Shown: piece by piece, positions 1 to 7,207 of the stretch
How positions within the stretch are numbered: the stretch's first letter is position 1
Layout of the letters: every line of letters begins with the position of its first letter
Assembly: GCF_900116405.1 (NCBI RefSeq)
Contig: NZ_FPAQ01000002.1
Span: 141,001-200,408 of the forward strand
Direction: 5' to 3'
DNA length: 59,408 nucleotides
Origin: Halomonas saccharevitans
GTDB lineage: Bacteria; Pseudomonadota; Gammaproteobacteria; Pseudomonadales; Halomonadaceae
The notes under the pieces: model-generated
Told to the model about the DNA's origin: nothing
Databases searched by the model: none
Seen by the model: only the letters and a program-made list of their open reading frames with translations
Translations under genes and position numbers: made by a program

Positions 1-2
1 TG

Positions 3-1092
3 CCGGTCCCCGCAGCCGCGGGGATGATCCGCATCCGCTACGCGGGCGACGCGTCCAACCGGCCCGGTCCCCGCAGCCGCGGGGATGATCCGGACGAGGC
101 CGAGCTTTGCCGCTGGGAGGGTGACCGGTCCCCGCAGCCGCGGGGATGATCCGGTGGCTGACGGCACGTGGCGGATGCGGAAGAACCGGTCCCCGCAGCC
201 GCGGGGATGATCCGCAGCAGGCGGTGCACAAGATGGAGGGCTTGGCCCGGTCCCCGCAGCCGCGGGGATGATCCGATCGACAACACGGACAGCGTGGCGA
301 GCGTGGCCCGGTCCCCGCAGCCGCGGGGATGATCCGGTGTCGGTGGGCATGACTACCCCCTGAATAGCCCGGTCCCCGCAGCCGCGGGGATGATCCGTCG
401 TCGGTGGCATGGGTCTTCCACGGCGTAGACCGGTCCCCGCAGCCGCGGGGATAACCCGCGGTGAGAACCTGACCCAAGCACACATGGAAGCCGGTCCCCG
501 CAGCCGCGGGGATAACCCGGCGTCTGGGTCTCCGTTGCGGCGAGCTGAGAACCGGTCCCCGCAGTCGCGGGGATAACCCGCTCGGCACCTCGGGCACCAT
601 CGCCACCGGCACTCGGTCTCCGCAGGCGCGGGGATGATCCGCAAACGAGCGATTGGCAAGGGTGGAGACTCGACCGGCCCCCGCAGGCGCGGGGATGATC
701 CGCCGCTGGTCGGCGCGCTGGTCGGCGCGCTGGTCGGCGCGCTGGTCGGCGTGCTCTCCCGATCCCCGCAGGCGCGGGGATGATCCGCGGGCCTGGGCCG
801 ATCACGCCGCATTCATGTACCGATCCCCGCAAGCGCGGGGATGATCCGATCATCGAGATCGCCACCAGCCTGCCCGAAGCCCGATCCCCGCAAGCGCGGG
901 GATGATCCGACGGCCATGCCGTGGCTGGAGACGGTGGACGCCCGATCCCCGCAAACGCGGGGATGATCCGCAAGCGACCGAGAACGTCGCCGGCATGCTC
1001 AACCGGTCCCCGCAGGCAAGGGGATAATCCTACGATGGGGAAGTCGCCCGCGTAGGCATCGAAATGGTCCCCGCAGAAGCGGAAACGACGAG
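3..1092 (+). CRISPR. Type I-E-like CRISPR array, trailer end
   Basis: I count 18 repeats of 29 nt, starting at 3, 64, 125, 186, 247, 308, 369, 430, 491, 552, 613, 674, 759, 820, 881, 942, 1003 and 1064. Spacers are 32 nt except the one at 703-758, which is 56 nt. Each intact repeat has a 6-bp stem (CCCCGC / GCGGGG), a tetraloop and an 8-nt 3' end (ATGATCCG or ATAACCCG). This corresponds to the stem and AUAAACCG handle of the E. coli type I-E repeat, so the array reads left to right. The last two repeats are degenerate (1003-1031 has lost the stem; 1064-1092 is barely recognisable), which marks the old trailer end. The leader, newest spacers and cas genes should lie left of the window. No cas gene is inside it. 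Confidence 0.97.
703..758 (+). repeat. 12-bp tandem repeat inside a CRISPR spacer
   Basis: The only abnormal spacer consists of CC, four tandem 12-bp units GCTGGTCGGCGC (705-716, 717-728, 729-740, 741-752, the last ending in T) and GCTCTC. Removing two units gives exactly 32 nt, the length of every other spacer. Expansion after acquisition is the simplest reading. Confidence 0.9.
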
Positions 1093-1245
1093 GAGCGCCA
1101 GATTTCTGTTCTCCGGCGACACTGGCATCTGAGGGGCAAAGCTTGCCCGCCCGCTCGCCCCCTGCGCATGATGGGTGGGCGGTCGCCGTGCCGTTACTCG
1201 CGCCGCCTCGCCTACCGTGACCGCCATCAAAGGGAGAAACTCCGT

Positions 1246-1587
1246 ATGTCCGAGCGCGTGATCCTCACTACCTCCTCGCACCTCGAGGGCTACCGGGTGA
1301 CCGAACACATCGACATCGTGTCCGCCGAATGCGTGTTCGGCATGAACGTTCTCAAGGACATGTTCGCCGGCTTTCGCGACTTCTTCGGCGGGCGCAACAA
1401 GTCATCCCAGGATGCGCTGCGCGATGCTCGCGTGTCCTGCCTGGACGAGTTGCGCCGGGAGGCCGAGTCGATGGGTGCCAATGCCGTCATCGGCATCGAT
1501 CTCGACTACAGCGAGATCTCCGGCGGCGGCAAGTCGATGCTGTTTCTGGTGGCGACGGGCACGGCGGTGAAGGTCACCCGCGCCTGA
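1246..1587 (+). CDS. YbjQ / UPF0145 family protein
   Basis: The product is 113 aa and resembles the YbjQ (UPF0145) family: small cytoplasmic proteins of unknown biochemical role, sometimes described as putative heavy-metal-binding domains. Family-like features are the N-terminal [19 protein letters not shown] stretch, the central helix with [10 protein letters not shown], and the C-terminal [12 protein letters not shown] followed by a valine-rich strand. I chose the ATG at 1246 because AGGGAG lies nine bases upstream and the protein then begins like other family members; an upstream in-frame ATG at 1168 would add 26 arginine-rich residues with no family match. It stands alone between the CRISPR trailer and a decayed region. 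Family assignment is firm; function is not known. Confidence 0.85.
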   Translation: MSERVILTTSSHLEGYRVTEHIDIVSAECVFGMNVLKDMFAGFRDFFGGRNKSSQDALRDARVSCLDELRREAESMGANAVIGIDLDYSEISGGGKSMLFLVATGTAVKVTRA

Positions 1588-1606
1588 ATCGGTCGCGGAG
1601 AAGCCG

Positions 1607-1687
1607 ATGGCCTTCCACAACCTCGACCCGAAGATCCGCGCGCTGGAGCAGCGCAACGCCGAGCTGCTCCGGCGTGAAGCCGGCTAG
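1607..1687 (+). CDS. Possible 26-aa peptide, unrecognised
   Basis: This short frame starts at an ATG 20 bases after the ybjQ-like gene and would encode 26 residues with a charged, leucine-heptad-like helix (KIRALEQRNAELLRR). There is no clear ribosome binding site. It could be the remnant of a longer coiled-coil protein, or chance. I list it only because it is too short to be found routinely and its composition looks protein-like. Confidence 0.2.
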   Translation: MAFHNLDPKIRALEQRNAELLRREAG

Positions 1688-1810
1688 TCTGCTGTGATGA
1701 TGCTGCAGGTAGCAGCCACAGACATAGGCGCTATCCGGCGGGCGCCAAATCGCCCCGGGTAGTCCGGCTGGTACGTTTAGGGTTACGGGTCTTGAATTGG
1801 CGTTCGCTAA

Positions 1811-2062
1811 AAGGGTGGTCGTTACCGACCCGTGGCCGGCTATGGCTGCAAGCCACCCCCGGCATCAACGCTGGAAATGCCCAAGGAAACCGTAGATCAC
1901 CCCTACTTCGAGTCTCACGAACTGGTCGCGCCGACAGAGGAGATGGTTCCGGATCGGTCAGCCTTCGGAACTCATTGAGACCTGACATTCTTCTTTGGTG
2001 ACGACCCCATCAAGACGTGGGACCTCCTGAAAGCCCAGGAAGAGCTGGACTTCTACGTTTAG
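1811..2062 (+). pseudogene. Decayed unidentified gene, in-frame TGA
   Basis: One frame stays open from 1811 to TAG at 2060-2062 except for a single TGA at 1976-1978. Before the stop the best initiation codon is the ATG at 1877, giving 33 residues (PKETVDHPYFESHEL and so on). After it come 27 residues (DLTFFFGDDPIKTWDLL, ending LDFYV) whose composition looks like a genuine protein C-terminus. I do not recognise the family. The 3' end overlaps the convergent HDAC-like gene (2010-2062), so at least one of the two ends is probably not original. A broken gene next to an old CRISPR trailer fits local decay. Confidence 0.45.
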
Positions 2063-3185
2063 CGGTTCTGCTCAGCGCGTCGATGGATTCGATGTGGAAG
2101 GCCGCTGCGTCGGCCACGGCGGCACTGCCGGGGTCGTCCGGCAGGACGTTGAGGGCGCTCACCGGATTCCCCGCCAATGCGTCAATGACCGCATAGGTGC
2201 TGTCGGCCAATGCCTTCGCGTTGTAGCCGCCTTCCAGCATCATCACCAGTCGGCCGTCACAGAGCTCATCGGCCAGGGCGCACAGGCGCTGGGTGACGGC
2301 GGCATAGCCGGTCTCGTCCATGGCGCAGATCATGTCGAGGTAATGGCAGTCGAAGCCAGTGGATATCAGCAGAAGTTCGGGCTGGAATGCGTGCGCTGCC
2401 GGTCGTACCACCTGCTCGAACACCTCCAATAGCGCGGCGTTGCCAAACCCCATGGGCAGCGGCACGTTGAGGTGGTAGCCAACGCCCGCCCCGGCGCCGG
2501 TTTCGGCCAACAGGCCGCTGCCCGGGTAGAACGGTGCCGCGCAGTGGCTATCGACCACCAGCACATGGGGATCGTCATAGAAAATGTCCTGGGTGCCGTT
2601 GCCGTGGTGCATGTCCAGGTCCCAGATCATGACCCGGTCATGGCCGAGCGCTTGGCGTGCATGCGCCGCGGCGACCGCCAGGTTGTTATACAGGCAAAAG
2701 CCACGGGCACGGTCGGCCGGCGCATGGTGGCCCGGCGGGCGCACGATACAGAACGCCCGCCGGGCCTCATCGGCGGCGATCGCTTCGACCGCGCTGATTC
2801 CGGAGCCGGCCGACAGGCGGGCCGCTGTCACGCTGCCCGGCGATACGGCGGTCGTGTCCTTGGCCAGCCAGCCGGATTGACCGTCCAGCGATTCGACATG
2901 GGCCACATAGGCCGCATGATGTGTCCTCTCTAGCTGGGTGGCGCTGGCCGGGGCCGGCAGCATCCAGCGCAACCCGTCGATAGGCCCGTTAAGCAGCCGA
3001 TCGACGATCGCCGTCAGCCGCCCCGGACGTTCCGGATGACTATAGGTGTCCAGGTTGGCATAGGGATACTGAAGCTCGATCATCGCCTTGACGGCGTCAG
3101 TCCACTCGGGACGCTCAGGGTCCCAGCCGTGTGGATTGTGACCGAGCATGCGGAAGTCGTAATAGACCAGTACGGTTGTCGCCAT
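2010..3185 (-). CDS. Histone deacetylase-family hydrolase
   Basis: The product is a 391-aa member of the arginase/deacetylase superfamily (HDAC, AcuC and acetylpolyamine amidohydrolase relatives): zinc enzymes that remove acetyl groups from lysine side chains or polyamines. The active-site landmarks are in order: RPPGHHA (the His pair), WDLDMHHGNGTQ (Asp and His zinc ligands), STGFDCH (third ligand, Asp) and EGGYN, with its glycine-rich turn and Tyr near the catalytic site. The ATG at 3185 is preferred because GGGGGAG lies eight bases before it; a GTG at 3194 is the alternative. The last ~17 residues (KRRSPALPGLSGGPTS) overlap a decayed convergent gene and may be a secondary extension. The gene follows the acetyl-phosphate operon on the same strand. 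The substrate cannot be read from the sequence. Confidence 0.9.
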   Translation of the reverse strand: MATTVLVYYDFRMLGHNPHGWDPERPEWTDAVKAMIELQYPYANLDTYSHPERPGRLTAIVDRLLNGPIDGLRWMLPAPASATQLERTHHAAYVAHVESLDGQSGWLAKDTTAVSPGSVTAARLSAGSGISAVEAIAADEARRAFCIVRPPGHHAPADRARGFCLYNNLAVAAAHARQALGHDRVMIWDLDMHHGNGTQDIFYDDPHVLVVDSHCAAPFYPGSGLLAETGAGAGVGYHLNVPLPMGFGNAALLEVFEQVVRPAAHAFQPELLLISTGFDCHYLDMICAMDETGYAAVTQRLCALADELCDGRLVMMLEGGYNAKALADSTYAVIDALAGNPVSALNVLPDDPGSAAVADAAAFHIESIDALSRTAKRRSPALPGLSGGPTS

Positions 3186-3221
3186 CGCTGTCACTCCCCC
3201 GGCTCTTTGGGTTCGTGTTCA

Positions 3222-3461
3222 TCAACCGGGGCGGCCGATCTGGAAACCCAATCGTGGCCGAGGAGCTTTGGCTCCCCGGCCCTTCAGCCATGTTGCTCCC
3301 CTCCGGCGCAACTGTACATAGGGACACTTCGGCGCTGTGCGTTCTACCGTCATCGACCAGCGCAGGCTTTCCTCGTCCTGCGCTAAATCCTTCAGCGACA
3401 GCCTCCGAGGGGCAAGCGCTGGCCACCGGCACTTCGCCACGCCGTCCAGGCGCACCTTCAT
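3222..3461 (-). CDS. Doubtful 79-aa ORF overlapping the ackA stop
   Basis: An ATG at 3461 overlaps the ackA stop codon as ATGA, an arrangement typical of translational coupling. The frame then runs 79 codons through the 270-bp gap towards the HDAC-like gene. The product is basic, with a plausible stretch (SLKDLAQDEESLRWSMTVERT) followed by an arginine-rich tail, and resembles nothing I know. In DNA this GC-rich an open frame of this length is common, so the overlap is the only real support. Confidence 0.22.
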   Translation of the reverse strand: MKVRLDGVAKCRWPALAPRRLSLKDLAQDEESLRWSMTVERTAPKCPYVQLRRRGATWLKGRGAKAPRPRLGFQIGRPG

Positions 3462-4672
3462 GCGGGTGCCGCCTTCAGTCTGCTGGCGTGCCAGGCGATC
3501 ATGCGTTCCTCGTCGGTGGGGATGATCCAGGCGCCGACGCGGCTGTCGGTGCGGGAAATGCAGGCCGCATCGCGACGATTGGCATCGTCGTCCAGGGTAA
3601 CGCCGAGCCAGGCGCACCCCCGGGCGATGGCGCGGCGCACCGGGGCCGCCCGCTCGCCGATGCCCGCCGTGAACACCAGATGATCCAGCCCGCCCATGGC
3701 GGCGGCGAGGCTGCCGATGTCGCGGACGATGCGATACACGAAGAGGTCGATCGCTTCCCGGGCCTCGGCGGCGTCGCTCTCCAGCAGTCGGCGCATGTCG
3801 CCGCTGATGCCGGAAACGCCGAGCAGGCCGGAGCGTGAGTAGAGCAGCTCATTGACCTCGTCGACGCTCATGCCCTCCTCGCCGAGCAGGTAGAGGACCA
3901 GGCCGGGGTCGAGGCTGCCGCAGCGGGTGCCCATGGGCAGGCCTTCGAGCGCGGTGAAGCCCATGGTCGAGCCCACGCTCTGGCCGTCCTGAATGGCGCA
4001 GAGGCTGGCGCCGTTGCCCAGGTGGGCGACCACCACCCGTCCGGCGGGCTGGCCGTTCAAGTGACGCGGCAGCATGCGATTGATGTAGTCGTAGGAGAGT
4101 CCATGAAAGCCGTAGCGAATCAGGCCCCTGGCGGTCAGTTCGCGAGGCAGGGCGAAGTGCCTGGCCACTGCCGGCTGGGTGGTGTGAAAGGCGGTATCGA
4201 AGCAGGCGATCTGCGTGATCTCGGGAAGCCGCTCGGCCAGGCGCCTGCTCGGCTCGAGGCCGAAGGGCTGATGCAGCGGGGCCAGGGGCTCGAGGGTCTG
4301 CAGTTCATCGATGATGGCCGCGTCGAGCACCACCGGTGCATGGAAGTGGCGTCCGCCGTGCACCACGCGATGGCCGACCACGGCGAGGTCGTCGAGATCG
4401 GGACGTTCATCGATCCAGTCGAGCAGCCGCTCCAACGCACCGTGATGATCCAGGGCGGGGGGCAGGTCGCTGAAGGCGCCGGCCCGTACCGGCCGGCCCT
4501 CGGCGTCTTGCAGGCGGGCGGCGGAGGCGGCCTGGCCCTGGCCGAGCCCGGTGAGCTTGCCTTGATAACGCAGCGCGAGGCCGTCGAGGTCGTGATAGTC
4601 CGCGTCGGGCGCGGAAAACAGGGCGAACTTGAGACTCGACGAACCGCTGTTGATGACCAGGATATCGCCCAT
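3458..4672 (-). CDS. ackA: Acetate kinase
   Basis: AckA reversibly converts acetyl phosphate and ADP to acetate and ATP in the cytosol. The 404-aa product has the usual family length and signatures: NSGSSSLKF at the N-terminus, GHRVVHGG near residue 90, the phosphate-binding HLGNGASLCAI, the substrate segment MGTRCGSLDPG, and GVSGISGDMR. The start codon lies one base after the stop of the upstream maoC-pta fusion, so the two are surely co-translated from the fabI-pta-ackA operon. Some homologues also act on propionate or butyrate, and the CoA-ester context leaves that open. No key residue appears missing. Confidence 0.97.
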   Translation of the reverse strand: MGDILVINSGSSSLKFALFSAPDADYHDLDGLALRYQGKLTGLGQGQAASAARLQDAEGRPVRAGAFSDLPPALDHHGALERLLDWIDERPDLDDLAVVGHRVVHGGRHFHAPVVLDAAIIDELQTLEPLAPLHQPFGLEPSRRLAERLPEITQIACFDTAFHTTQPAVARHFALPRELTARGLIRYGFHGLSYDYINRMLPRHLNGQPAGRVVVAHLGNGASLCAIQDGQSVGSTMGFTALEGLPMGTRCGSLDPGLVLYLLGEEGMSVDEVNELLYSRSGLLGVSGISGDMRRLLESDAAEAREAIDLFVYRIVRDIGSLAAAMGGLDHLVFTAGIGERAAPVRRAIARGCAWLGVTLDDDANRRDAACISRTDSRVGAWIIPTDEERMIAWHASRLKAAPA

Positions 4673-4673
4673 C

Positions 4674-6101
4674 TCAGCGCTCCTGTTGCGGCGCGGCGCC
4701 CTGGCGCTGCTGGTGGTCGGCCAGCAGCAATGCCAGGGCGCAGGAGGCCATGCGCGTGATGGCTTCGTCGGCGCGGCTGGTCAGCACGATCGGCACCCTG
4801 GCCCCCAGCACGATGCCGGCACCGGTGGCGTCGGCGAGGTAGGTGAGCTGTTTCATCAGCATGTTGGCGGCCTCGAGGTCCGGGGCGACCAGGATGTCGG
4901 CCTTGCCGGCCACCGGCGAGACGATGTGCTTGGCCTCGGCGGCGGCCTCGGAGACGGCGTTGTCGAAGGCCAGCGGGCCATCCAGGGTGCCGCCGGTGAT
5001 CTGGCCGCGTTCGGCCATCTTGCAGAGCGCGGCGGCGTCCAGGGTGGAGGTGATCTTGGGGTTGATGGTTTCCACCGCCGAGAGTATCGCCACCTTGGGG
5101 TCGGCGTTGCCCAGCGCCTGGGCCAGCTCGATCACGTTCTGCACGATGTCGCGCTTGTGAGCGAGGGTGGGATAGATGTTGATGGCGGCATCGGTGATAA
5201 ACAGCGGGCGGGGGTAGGTGGGCACGTCGAACGCCATCACGTGGCTGATGCAGCGTTCGGTGCGCAGGCCGCTCTCGCGCTTGAAGACTTCGCGCATCAG
5301 CTCGTCGGTGTGCAGGGCCCCCTTCATCAGCGAGGCGGCGCGACCTTCGCGTACCAGGGCCACGGCCTTTTCTGCCGCGGCGTGACTGTGAGGGGTGTCT
5401 ATCACCTCGATGTCACGGATATCGACCTCGGCGGCATCGGCGGCGGCCCGTATCTTGCCAGCGGGCCCCACCAGCAAGGGCACGATGAGCCCATGCTCGG
5501 CGGCGGCCACGGCTCCCAGCAGCGATTCGCGATCTACCGGGTGGACCACGGCCATGACGATCGGCTCGGGGTGGTCGGCGGCGCTGAGGATCTCATGCAG
5601 GCGGCCACGCTCGGCCAGACGCACCTCGGGCATGGCGGTGCGCGGCCGCCGAATCTTCTCGGTCGGGGCGAGCACATGGGCCTGGCCGTCAATGACGACC
5701 TTGCCCTTCTGGTTCTCGCAGCGGCATTCCAGGTCGAGCTGCTTCTTCGCCTCGTCCTTAGCCGTGACCCGGACGCACACCTTGAGCACGTCGCCGAGGT
5801 TGACCGGGGCATGAAAGCTCAGGGTCTGCCCCATATAGATGGTGCCGGGCCCGGGCAGCTGGGTGCCGAGCACCGTGGAGATCAGCGCGCCGCCCCACAT
5901 GCCATGGGCAATCACCTCCTGGAAGCGCGTGCTGCGGGCGAAGTCGTCGTCGACATGGGCCGGGTTGACGTCGCCGGACATGATCGCGAAAAGCTTGATG
6001 TCTTCCATGGTCAGGCGCTTTTCGAGACACGCCTGGTCGCCGATCCTGATCTCGTCGAAGGTGCGGTTCTCGATAAGGCCATCGTCGCTTGTCGCGGGCA
6101 T
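4674..6101 (-). CDS. MaoC-like hydratase / phosphate acyltransferase fusion
   Basis: This 475-aa protein joins two enzymes. Residues ~1-150 form a MaoC/hot-dog (R)-enoyl-CoA hydratase-like domain, with the DVNPAHVDDDFA segment carrying the Asp/His catalytic pair and HGMWGGAL following it. Residues ~160-475 form a phosphate acetyl/butyryltransferase domain (PTA_PTB), with SLMKGALHTDELMR, FITDAAINIYPTL and the C-terminal substrate-binding region. The second domain makes acetyl phosphate (or another acyl phosphate) from acyl-CoA for the adjacent kinase. The ATG at 6101 follows a strong GAGAGGAAA site; the open frame extends further upstream without family similarity. The fusion is known in several proteobacteria and sits logically between fabI and ackA. 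Confidence 0.93.
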   Translation of the reverse strand: MPATSDDGLIENRTFDEIRIGDQACLEKRLTMEDIKLFAIMSGDVNPAHVDDDFARSTRFQEVIAHGMWGGALISTVLGTQLPGPGTIYMGQTLSFHAPVNLGDVLKVCVRVTAKDEAKKQLDLECRCENQKGKVVIDGQAHVLAPTEKIRRPRTAMPEVRLAERGRLHEILSAADHPEPIVMAVVHPVDRESLLGAVAAAEHGLIVPLLVGPAGKIRAAADAAEVDIRDIEVIDTPHSHAAAEKAVALVREGRAASLMKGALHTDELMREVFKRESGLRTERCISHVMAFDVPTYPRPLFITDAAINIYPTLAHKRDIVQNVIELAQALGNADPKVAILSAVETINPKITSTLDAAALCKMAERGQITGGTLDGPLAFDNAVSEAAAEAKHIVSPVAGKADILVAPDLEAANMLMKQLTYLADATGAGIVLGARVPIVLTSRADEAITRMASCALALLLADHQQRQGAAPQQER

Positions 6102-6153
6102 TTTCCTCTCCTCGTCGTTCGCTTCGCCAGGGGCTTCGCTGGCGATGTGGGGC

Positions 6154-6927
6154 TCAGTAGCGGATGTGGTCGCCGGCATCGACATAGTGCAGCGAGCCGG
6201 TGGTCGCGGCGCCGGCAGGGGAGGCCAGGTAGACGACCGCATTGCCCACGTCGCGCACCGTCGCCAAACGCCGCAACGGCGCATGGGCTTCGCTTTCCCG
6301 GGCCAGGGCCTCGAAATCCTGGAGGCCGGAGGCCGCGCGGGTGCGGATCGGCCCCGGGGAGACGGCGTGCACGCGAATGCCCTTGGGCCCCAGCTCGGCG
6401 GCCAGGTAGCGGGTGGCGGATTCCAGGGCGGCCTTCACCGGGCCCATCAGGTTGTAGTTGTCCACCACCCGTTCGGCGCCGTAGTAGGACATGCACACCA
6501 GGGTGCCGCCATGCGGCATCAGCGACTCGGCGCGTTTCGCCATGCGCAGGAAGGAGTGGCAGGAGACATCCATCGCCAGCGTGAAACCGTCTCGCGAGCA
6601 ATCCACCACGCGGCCATGCAGGTCATCCAGCGGTGCAAAGGCGATCGAGTGCACCACGAAGTCCAGACGCCCCCAGCGCTGATGAGCCCGGTCGAAAAGC
6701 TCATCCAGCTGGGCGTCGTCCTGCACATCGCAGAGCCGCAGTTCGGGATGACCCATCTCGGCACCGAGTGGAGTGACGAAGCGCTCGGCCTTGGGGCTGG
6801 CATAGGTCACCAGCATCTCGGCGCCGGCTTGGTGCAGGGCCTGGGCACAGCCGAAGGCGATACTGTCCTGGTTGGCCAAGCCGGTCACGATGCCGACCTT
6901 GCCCTCCAGAGAGAAGGGGTTCGTCAT
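6154..6927 (-). CDS. fabI: Enoyl-ACP reductase, FabI type
   Basis: FabI performs the NADH-dependent reduction of trans-2-enoyl-ACP, the last step of each fatty-acid elongation cycle. The 257-aa product is an SDR protein with the FabI form of the nucleotide motif (GLANQDSIAFG), the catalytic Tyr/Lys pair spaced as in FabI (YYGAERVVDNYNLMGPVK) and the SPGPIRTRAASGL loop. The ATG at 6927 is chosen because it gives the standard N-terminus; the frame extends upstream by chance. It heads the fabI/maoC-pta/ackA operon and is divergent from phaP. In this context it may serve acyl-CoA or PHA-linked metabolism rather than being the sole housekeeping enzyme; a second fabI or fabV elsewhere would bear on that. 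Confidence 0.92.
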   Translation of the reverse strand: MTNPFSLEGKVGIVTGLANQDSIAFGCAQALHQAGAEMLVTYASPKAERFVTPLGAEMGHPELRLCDVQDDAQLDELFDRAHQRWGRLDFVVHSIAFAPLDDLHGRVVDCSRDGFTLAMDVSCHSFLRMAKRAESLMPHGGTLVCMSYYGAERVVDNYNLMGPVKAALESATRYLAAELGPKGIRVHAVSPGPIRTRAASGLQDFEALARESEAHAPLRRLATVRDVGNAVVYLASPAGAATTGSLHYVDAGDHIRY

Positions 6928-6945
6928 AGGGGCTCCACGATTTAT

Positions 6946-6954
6946 TGCGTTGCA
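6946..6954. promoter_or_regulatory. TGC-N3-GCA operator-like site, fabI side
   Basis: TGCGTTGCA lies 19 bases upstream of the fabI start codon. It has the same TGC-N3-GCA symmetry as the two sites over the phaP promoter, which suggests that one repressor, plausibly PhaR, controls both divergent units. The match is to a short motif only. Confidence 0.45.
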
Positions 6955-7117
6955 GCACAGGCTAGCCCAGTGGTGTGGCCCATGCATTACATTGATCTGA
7001 ATTTCGGGTCCCTGATCGACGCATGCCCAGGCGGTCAGGCGTTTTTTTTCGGCGGGCGGGCGAATGCCAGCCCATGCGCCCTGGCGTAAGGACCTTCGGC
7101 GATAAGAAGGGCTTATG

Positions 7118-7146
7118 TTGCACTGCACAAAAGCGCCTGCTATGAT
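7118..7146 (+). promoter_or_regulatory. phaP sigma-70 promoter
   Basis: A -35 box TTGCAC (7118-7123) and a -10 box TATGAT (7141-7146) are separated by 17 bp, the ideal spacing. The promoter faces phaP, whose ATG is 61 bp past the -10 box. Both boxes are overlapped or abutted by TGC-N3-GCA operators. Confidence 0.75.
7119..7127. promoter_or_regulatory. Candidate PhaR operator 1 over the phaP -35
   Basis: TGCACTGCA matches the TGC-N3-GCA core described for PhaR, the repressor that senses polyhydroxyalkanoate granules in other bacteria. It covers five of the six -35 bases. Binding here would block RNA polymerase. Confidence 0.6.
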
Positions 7147-7154
7147 GCACTGCA
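7146..7154. promoter_or_regulatory. Candidate PhaR operator 2 at phaP -10/+1
   Basis: This is a second, identical TGCACTGCA copy, 27 bp downstream of the first. It begins at the last base of the -10 box and covers the expected transcription start. Two identical copies framing one promoter are unlikely by chance. Confidence 0.6.
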
Positions 7155-7207
7155 TCAGGACGGGGATCGCCCGTTCCATGGTACTCAGAACCTTGGAGGT
7201 TCCCATC

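Noticed and set aside
653..844. Plus-strand ORF with SARWSARW repeats, and minus-strand ORFs at 38-286 and 353-973
   Set aside because: They are translations of the CRISPR repeats and the expanded spacer; the periodic residues simply mirror the 61-bp array.
849..880. CRISPR spacer that translates to ATSLPEA, recalling a CaCA exchanger motif also present at 48.8 kb
   Set aside because: The nucleotide sequences do not match, so it is not self-targeting; the similarity is a short peptide coincidence.
1792..2001. 69-codon plus-strand ORF overlapping the decayed gene
   Set aside because: The alternative frame (with PKETVDHPYFE and TFFFGDDPIKTW) has more protein-like composition and ends more naturally; I see no support for this one.
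4629..6584. 651-codon plus-strand open frame
   Set aside because: It is antisense to the maoC-pta fusion and fabI, Gly/His/Gln/Val-rich like other high-GC antisense frames, with no domain similarity.
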